Source: Eupeodes corollae (Eukaryota > Arthropoda > Insecta > Diptera > Syrphidae). Taken from it: 64,000 bases of DNA. Within the stretch, counting starts at the first letter, position 1. Every line of letters starts with the position of its first letter. Shown piece after piece: positions 58,191 through 64,000 of this stretch. A program made the position numbers and the translations under genes. The stretch covers positions 105,011,525-105,075,524 of the forward strand of contig NC_079147.1 in the NCBI RefSeq assembly GCF_945859685.1. The letters run 5' to 3'. Under the pieces are notes generated by a model. It saw only the letters and a program-made list of their open reading frames with translations. It did not search any database and was not told the DNA's origin.

Positions 58191-58681
58191 TTAGCATTTG
58201 ACTAAGTAAAAAATACTGACTTTATTTGGTCACAAATGACCAACGTGCATTTGGGCGAACATATTTGACTCTTGAACTTGGTAGCATTTGTCAGTTTTTC
58301 TCTTTTGACCTATTTTCTTAACATTTTTTTCTGTGACAATCTTAAAAGTGAATTTTAATTTGATGCTAGAGGTTAAATGTTTTAAAGCAAACACTTTGAT
58401 CAAGTAATTTATTTTTATTTTAATATATTATGTATTTTGAAAAACTAAACGAAAATAAAATTTAAGGCCAGAAAAAATAAACAATAAGCTTCAATTGTGC
58501 GACTTGAAAGTTAACAATTTGTATTTTCTTGTTTTCAAACAATTTTTTTTTTGTATTTTTTAAAAAGAGAGTATTTTTTATTTTTCAAAAAGAATGTACA
58601 TTAATTATAATTTATTTTGTTTACAAAAAAAATACACAAAACTTAATTAGAAATTAAAATAAATAAAATTAATAATAATTT
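58191..58681 (-). other. Probable 3' UTR of the distal Snap25 last exon
   Basis: This lies directly downstream (minus strand) of the stop at 58682-58684 and is AT-rich with several AATAAA motifs on the minus strand. The actual cleavage site is not known. Confidence 0.4.
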
Positions 58682-58747
58682 CTAGTTTTTCAATAGTTCA
58701 TTGGCCCGTTTGTTAGCGCCGTCAATTCTTATTGTGTTCTTGTCACC
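58682..58747 (-). CDS. Snap25: Snap25 alternative last exon (distal)
   Basis: Minus strand, 22 codons including stop: GDKNTIRIDGANKRANELLK then N and TAG. It is preceded by an acceptor, TTCTTTTAAAG, at 58748 upward. Joined to the exon ending at 63807 it is in phase 0 and starts with Gly, exactly as the proximal exon does. It would complete the second SNARE helix: RID-ANKRA-LL keeps the pattern of SNAP-25 C-termini (RI--AN-RA--LL). It is not near any other SNAP-25 exon, so either it is an alternative terminal exon or a relic. The preserved frame, splice site and heptad residues favour a functional exon. Confidence 0.75.
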   Translation of the reverse strand, partial: GDKNTIRIDGANKRANELLKN

Positions 58748-60061
58748 CTTTAAAAGAAAACAAAACAAAAAAATTAAAGAAAAATATAATAAAATAAAAA
58801 TTAAATTAAATTAAATTAAGAAAAATAATAATAATAAAATAAAAAAATAAAGCTATACAATATCTGAAGAGTTTTTTCTTATTTCAATAGGCAAACGAAT
58901 GCAACTACGTATCTATTCACAATATTTAAGGCATTGTTATTTATTGCTTGTTTTTAGTTCAGTTTTAATTTTTAACTTAATAATTATATAGTTTTTTAGT
59001 TTAATCTTCTTTTTCTTTTTTTGTTTAAAGATATTTCTCCTAGCAACATAAATAAACACAAGATTAGTAACAGCGAGTTAGTCTGAGAATTAGACTTAGA
59101 CTAACATTTTTATTTTATATTTTATTTTTTTAATTAATTAACACAAAGGCCGACATTGAATGCAGATACATATATACGACTAATGATATATTTTTATTTT
59201 ATTTATGTTTTTATTTAATTATAACCTTCGGTATTTATTGATATTTTGTATAGCTTTACTAAAAACTTAAAAGAAAAATAAAATAATAAAAAATTAACGA
59301 AAGAAAACAAAAGAAAGTTAATTTTATCAACTTCGTCACATACGCTATTTGGTCCGAAAATAATTCGCCATTTTATTCGACTTTATTCTTTTATTTTCAA
59401 TACTTTCAGCGAGTTAAAATATGTGTTATTAACGTTTTTATTTCTTCTTTTCTTTTTCTCAATTTCACTAATAGTATTTTTTTTCCTTTGTTATAATTTT
59501 ATTTTTTCTACATGAATTAAATTCTATACAAAACGTTGATTTAAATATTTTTGTTTTTTTTTTTTTTTCTAACAGACAACTCGTTTTGTTGTTTTTATTT
59601 GTTTTAATATTTTTGTTCAATGATAAAAATTCAAATTGTATAATATTTTGAGAAATTTTATTTAAAAAGTTGTTTGTTTAAATTTAATCTTTTACTTCTA
59701 TCGATTATACGCTATAAAATAATATACATATAAAATAATTTTAATTAATATAAGTTTTTAAAAATAAATAAATATTAATTAGTGCAATGGAAGCTCTTAA
59801 TTTTTTGTTTTCTTTAATTTTGTTTCTAATTTAATTTTTTTATATAAGAATTTTTTAAATTATAATTTGAAATTCTTGTTTTTTTTTTTTAATTTTTATT
59901 TTTAAATAAAATACTTCCACTTGCAAATTAATTTAAATTTGAGATCACTTTAACTAAGGTTAAATTGGTTAACATTGAGAGAATACAAGTATCTTTTTTT
60001 TAAACATGAGTCACACTTTTAGAACCCTTAGAGTCTGTTAGTAGGTATATTTAGAATGACA
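58748..60061. other. AT-rich intron sequence
   Basis: Part of the intron leading to the distal Snap25 exon. Poly-T, poly-A and ATAA-rich tracts only. Confidence 0.5.
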
Positions 60062-60063
60062 TA

Positions 60064-62677
60064 CACTTCGTATCGCATGCGTAGGGACAAGCTTTTTTCG
60101 TTTTTTATTTGACCATCTTTGTTAAACTCTTAGAGTTTTTGGAAAAACCAAAATGTGGAATGAATGGGGTAAGTATTAAGTTTATATTAAGTTTGAATTT
60201 TGTTGATAAATACAAGTTTTGTGGCGGTTTTGTCGATGAAGGACATACAAAGTACTTGTTTTTTTGTGTCACATGAATAGGGATAAAAGGATACTCTCAT
60301 TGTTTGGGAGCTTAGAACTAGTATTAATTTGATACAATCAAGAAGTATGGGTAAAGGTAATGGTCTAACCAAGGAGGAACTAGGTCTCGGGATCTCGGCA
60401 AACCCATCTGCTTTATATACCGCAAAATTAGAAAAAGTTCAACTACCTCAAGGACCCATAGAGGTATGGAAAAAACCACAAAGGAAGAGTCAAGAAAGCC
60501 ACATCATTATAAAGGCAGAAGCTGAGGTAACTGCTAGTAGATCAAATGTTGATTGGGTGACACAGAACGCTTCTCATATACAACAGTAAAAATGGAGAAA
60601 ACCCCCCATTAAATCCTACACGCAAGAGCTAACGCCAATTTTGCAACAAATCATATCAGGTGGAATCTAGCTTGGCATACCGTCGTCTTTTCGGATGAAA
60701 AACAAATTAAATTGGACGTACCTGGCAAGAAAGCTATTGGTAATAAATGGGGCTTACAACCCAGAATCACGCATTGACTATACACATCGGTATTCAGACC
60801 GATTTTAATGTACGGTGTAGTAGCATGGTGGACGGCTTTAGAGAAAGGTATAAACAGGGATAAGTTAAATGAAGTTCAACGTTCAGCTTGCCTATGTATA
60901 AGCGGATCGCTTCGCACGACCCCATCTGCGGCACTGGACACCTTACTCTACCTTACACATCTTGACATATTTAGCAAACAAAAAGCAGCAAGCTCTGCTA
61001 TTCGTCTCAAAGCTTCGTCGCAGTGGACTCACAACAACATTGGCCACTCCTTAATTCCAGGGTACTTAGAATCAATACCAAAGCACTACACCATTCCCCA
61101 ACTGCAATTCGACACCTCCCAGATCTTTTTGGGGGGATAGGACATTCCTGGAGGATGAGTCAATCCATTTCTATACAGAAGGGTCAAAAACAAAAGAAGG
61201 GGTTGGTGGAAGTGTGTACTCTCAACGACTGAAATTAAGTCTCTCATTCCGCCTTCCCAATAATTGTAGCGTGTTCCAGGCGGAACTTTTGGCGATAAAG
61301 GAAGTCTTGTCCTGGCTTATGAAAACGTAATATCCGTATTATCTCAGATAGCCAGGCCGCTATTAAATCTCTGGACTCTGTCTCTACAAACTCTATAACA
61401 GTCCATAACTGTCGATCATCTTTAATGGAAATGGCACAACAGTTTAATATTCACCTTTGCTGGGCGCCGGTCCATAGAGACATTCCAGGTAACTGTAAGG
61501 CAGATGAACTCCCCAGGAACGGTAAAATACAGCCTATCTTACCACGTTTGGCACGTACTGGCATACCAATCTCTACTTGTACACTATTGGTAATGCAAGA
61601 CGCAATGCAAGAATGTGAGGAGGGCAGGCACCAGGTGGAACAACATCACCACCTGTCAAGTCACAAAAAACATCTGGCCAACACTGGATTTAAAACGTTC
61701 AAGGTGTTTGCTCTCTCTAAGCAGATCGCATATAAGCTCGATAATAGGTGTCATAACCGGACATTGTCTAATAGGAAGGCACGCCACGAGACTAGGCGTA
61801 TTTTCAAATGACTTTTGCAAAGCTGTATGGACGAGTAAGAGGAAGAAACAGTTCTTCATACTTCTGCACATGCCCAGCTCTGATCAAAATCATATCACCA
61901 TAATCAGCCTCTCACGTTTCGTAAGGGACTCAAACTGTTTCCATTGAGCTTAGGAGGAATGGTATGGGGAGCAATCACCTATTACGGGACCGTGAAGCTG
62001 GATTTTAAAAGCTCTAAAATGCCAGCAATCACTTACAAATCGATGCTGGAACGAGCTTTTCTCCAATTATCTTAATTATTTAATTGACAACGATGGACTT
62101 TCCAACAAGATAATGCACCAAAGCATACTGCACGGACAACAAATGCCTGGATTCAGAGGCAATATATAAGCCTCATATTATCCTGATTAGAACATCATGA
62201 AAAACTTGTGGGGATGGCTTTTAAGAAAAGTCTACCAACGAGGACAGCAATACCAAAAAACTAAAGAGATTATTGAAGCCAAATTTCGCTTGATTATCTG
62301 ACTCTTTGAATCCATACAACACAGGTTACTTGAAGCAATTCTGAAATCAGGAGGCATCACACATTACTTACAATTATTTAAATCTTATTTCATAAAACCA
62401 GTATTTATACCTAAAACATAAGTTTTTTTTGTCAAGGGTATTAAGAACCCGTTCCTACTCATGTGACCCAAGAAAGCAGGTACTTTTTATAATCTTCTTC
62501 GGAAAAACCGCCATAAAGCTTGTATTTATTAACTTAATCCAAAAATTTGTTTTCCAATATAAACCTAATAAACCCTTATTTATTCCACATTTGTGTTTTT
62601 CTAAGAAACCTAAGGGTTTGAAAAATATGTCATATAAAAACGAAAAAAAATTGTCTCTATTCATGTGATTCGAAGTG
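60064..62677 (+). mobile_element. Tc1-like element with long terminal inverted repeats
   Basis: Ends at CACTTCG with TA on both sides (60062-60063, 62678-62679). The inverted repeats run ~240 bp (60064-60300 against 62434-62677) and are imperfect. Each has an inner stretch (TTTTGTGTCACATGAATAGGGA-like) echoing the outer one, as in IR/DR-type Tc1 elements. A plus-strand transposase remnant starts at ATG 60348 (MGKGNGLTKEELG), continues to ~60770, and resumes at ~61950 with GGMVWGAITYYG and FQQDNAPKHTARTTNAWIQ (~62105). Stops are abundant. A LINE fragment is nested between the two parts. Confidence 0.82.
60775..61940 (+). pseudogene. LINE fragment with RNase H domain, nested in the Tc1-like element
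   Basis: Plus strand: RPILMYGVVAWWTALEKGINRDKLNEVQRSACLCISGSLRTTPSAALDTLLYL-type RT C-terminus (60808-60970). RNase H pieces follow (EGSKTKEGVGGSVYS, FQAELLAIKEVLSWL, DSQAAIKSLDS), then EMAQQFNIHLCWAPVHRDIPGNCKADEL (61420-61510), then a tail with VITGHCLIG. The order RT-RNase H is that of I/R1/Loa-type LINEs. It is 5'-truncated and frameshifted. The ends are approximate and no duplication was found. Confidence 0.75.
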
Positions 62678-62679
62678 TA

Positions 62680-63584
62680 TATATTTAATGTTTTTCTCTA
62701 TATCATTGACTCATACAAAACTGATTTTTAAAACCTCAGTCTATTCCCAGCAGGAAGGAAACTGGAGCTCAGGTTCAAAGACAGCGAAAACGATTACTTG
62801 ATCAAGAGCGGTTAAAAAGGTACAACTTTTTTCAAAGTCAAAAAAGGTTGCTTAAAATTGCCTCAATTTTAGACTCAAATAATTCCATCATCGGAATTGA
62901 TGAAGATTTCCGATTTAGCTTTTAATTAGCTTAGGTAGAGTAGTTCAAGAGGTTTAAATTCAATAAACTATTTGTAAATTTGGATAAGAACATAAGCTTT
63001 TTGTATTTCTCAATGCTTTGACAGTTTTCAAAAAGAAAACAAAATACTGGGAAATTTTTCAAAAGTTGAAGAAAAGCAATTTGTTTTTTTTTTTTTTTAA
63101 TAATTACAAAACTATAGGAAGGATTTCTAATTAAATTTAATTGAGTGATGAATGCTGTCTTATTTTGTGTAAAGTTCAACTTTTTGTCATATGGGACCTT
63201 TTTCATTTATTTTTGTCAGTTTTCTTATGTTTTTTTGTTGTATTCATCACAGCAATATGAGCCAAAAACCCTACCGATATTATAATTTTTATTTGTGTGT
63301 ATACTTTGTTTTATAAGTTATAATAATTTATTTATATATTATTATAATAATAATAACTAAAAAATAAAATTAAGAACAAAAAAAAAACAAAATATACATT
63401 AATTTATTATATAATTTTTACATAAATATACTATTATTATTATTCATAAAAATAAAGGGAATTTCTATATAATTCATATTTTTCTTTAGGTATATTATAT
63501 TAATATTTGTATTATAATTAATTTTTGTTTTGTTAATAATAACATTAGGACAACAAAATAAATAAAATTAAATAGTTTTTGTAT
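62680..63584. other. AT-rich; 3' UTR side of proximal Snap25 exon
   Basis: Downstream (minus strand) of the proximal stop codon. AATAAA overlaps the stop (CAAATAAATAC at 63581-63591), and more AATAAA motifs follow at 63370 and 63550. The rest lacks features. Confidence 0.45.
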
Positions 63585-63647
63585 TTATTTGAGGAGCTGA
63601 TGAGCTCTTTGATTTGCCACTGCTATTCTGGCTTCGTTAGATTCACC
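63585..63647 (-). CDS. Snap25: Snap25 last exon (proximal)
   Basis: Minus strand, 21 codons including TAA: GESNEARIAVANQRAHQLLK, matching the C-terminus of Drosophila SNAP-25 as I know it. The acceptor TTAAAAAAACAG ends at 63648. It joins the exon at 63807 across a 159-bp intron, in phase 0. It completes the second SNARE helix of the t-SNARE that, with syntaxin and synaptobrevin, drives synaptic vesicle fusion at the presynaptic membrane. Confidence 0.92.
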   Translation of the reverse strand, partial: GESNEARIAVANQRAHQLLK

Positions 63648-63806
63648 CTGTTTTTTTAAGTGTTAGCATGAGATGGGAAGTGATAGATTGTTTTTGAGAT
63701 TAAAAATGTTTGATTTGTTAGTAAAATTATTAGTTAAGATGTTTTACATATGCATATTTATAATAATTTTGTATGTTTTTATTGTTAAAATTAAAATAAA
63801 TATTAC

Positions 63807-63951
63807 CTTGCGGTTAATTCTGTCGATCTGTCTGTTCTGGTTCTCCAATTCTGAACCCATATCAAGAGCCATATTTCGGAGATTACCAATCATTGTATTC
63901 ACTTGTCCCATATTTTCCTCCATTTCGTCTTCTCGCGCATCATTTGTTATT
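63807..63951 (-). CDS. Snap25: Snap25 penultimate exon (second SNARE motif)
   Basis: Minus strand, 145 nt: the last base of an Arg codon then 48 codons. It starts ITNDAREDEMEENMGQVN, includes MIGNLRNMALDMGSELENQN and ends QIDRINRK. This is the C-terminal t-SNARE coiled-coil of SNAP-25, and the central layer Gln is in the ELENQNRQ region. The donor is AAG|GTAATA (63807/63806) and the acceptor CACAATAG (63952 upward). The upstream exons lie beyond the window. Sequence close to that of vertebrate SNAP-25 makes the call secure. Confidence 0.95.
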
Positions 63952-64000
63952 CTATTGTGGGATACAAAAATTAAATAATTTGATAATTAGTTCGGAATAA

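Overview
The window is eukaryotic, AT-rich and packed with transposable elements. It looks like a brachyceran fly (Diptera). Two host genes carry GT-AG introns. One of them, read at the right edge, encodes the second SNARE helix of a SNAP-25 protein that looks to me essentially identical to the Drosophila one. The species cannot be named from this sequence. There are no operons, CRISPR arrays, rRNA genes or tRNA genes that I can see.

Layout: 0.9-2.1 kb holds a 5'-truncated LINE fragment. A 0.93-kb mariner-like element (2097-3029) follows, then a second, diverged copy of the same LINE segment. A very young Ty3/gypsy-type LTR retrotransposon of 13.2 kb (3267-16435) splits that second copy. It has giant LTRs (3.35 and 3.72 kb), a tRNA-Lys primer site, gag and pol with a -1 frameshift signal, and no env. 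From 18.7 to 24.2 kb lie two degraded LINE copies head to head; a 1.8-kb block of ~175-bp tandem repeats interrupts one of them. RTE-type LINE copies sit at 24.4-27.0, 31.4-32.2, 36.4-39.1, 46.2-48.9 and 53.4-54.3 kb, two of them with clean target-site duplications. A different LINE with an open 701-codon RT frame is at 28.6-31.0 kb. A tRNA-derived SINE with a perfect 13-bp duplication (32556-32864) ends in a motif shared with the RTE copies. Further elements are inverted-repeat elements (33-34.2, 43.1-43.5, 51.6-52.7 kb), a mariner (41.1-42.1 kb), a degraded mariner-like copy with a nested inverted-repeat element carrying a spliced coding remnant (44.3-45.7 kb), another LINE (56.3-58.2 kb), and a Tc1-like element with ~240-bp inverted repeats split by an RNase-H-bearing LINE fragment (60.1-62.7 kb).

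Host genes: (1) a two-exon plus-strand gene (35024-35738 joined to 39617-40380, 492 aa) for a TGN38/TGN46-like trans-Golgi network membrane protein, whose 3.9-kb intron holds an antisense RTE copy; (2) the 3' end of Snap25 on the minus strand, with a constitutive exon (63807-63951) and two alternative last exons (63585-63647 and 58682-58747) that supply different C-termini in the same phase. The intron leading to the distal exon contains the Tc1-like element.

The observations I rate highest are: an array in the LTR of ten exact copies of TACTTACCTG, which is the 5' end of U1 snRNA (antisense: the ideal 5' splice site); a tandem duplication with a mariner-like element exactly at its junction, as unequal exchange between two mariner insertions would leave; the two Snap25 last exons; the SINE sharing its tail with RTE; and the small spliced gene remnant inside an inverted-repeat element.
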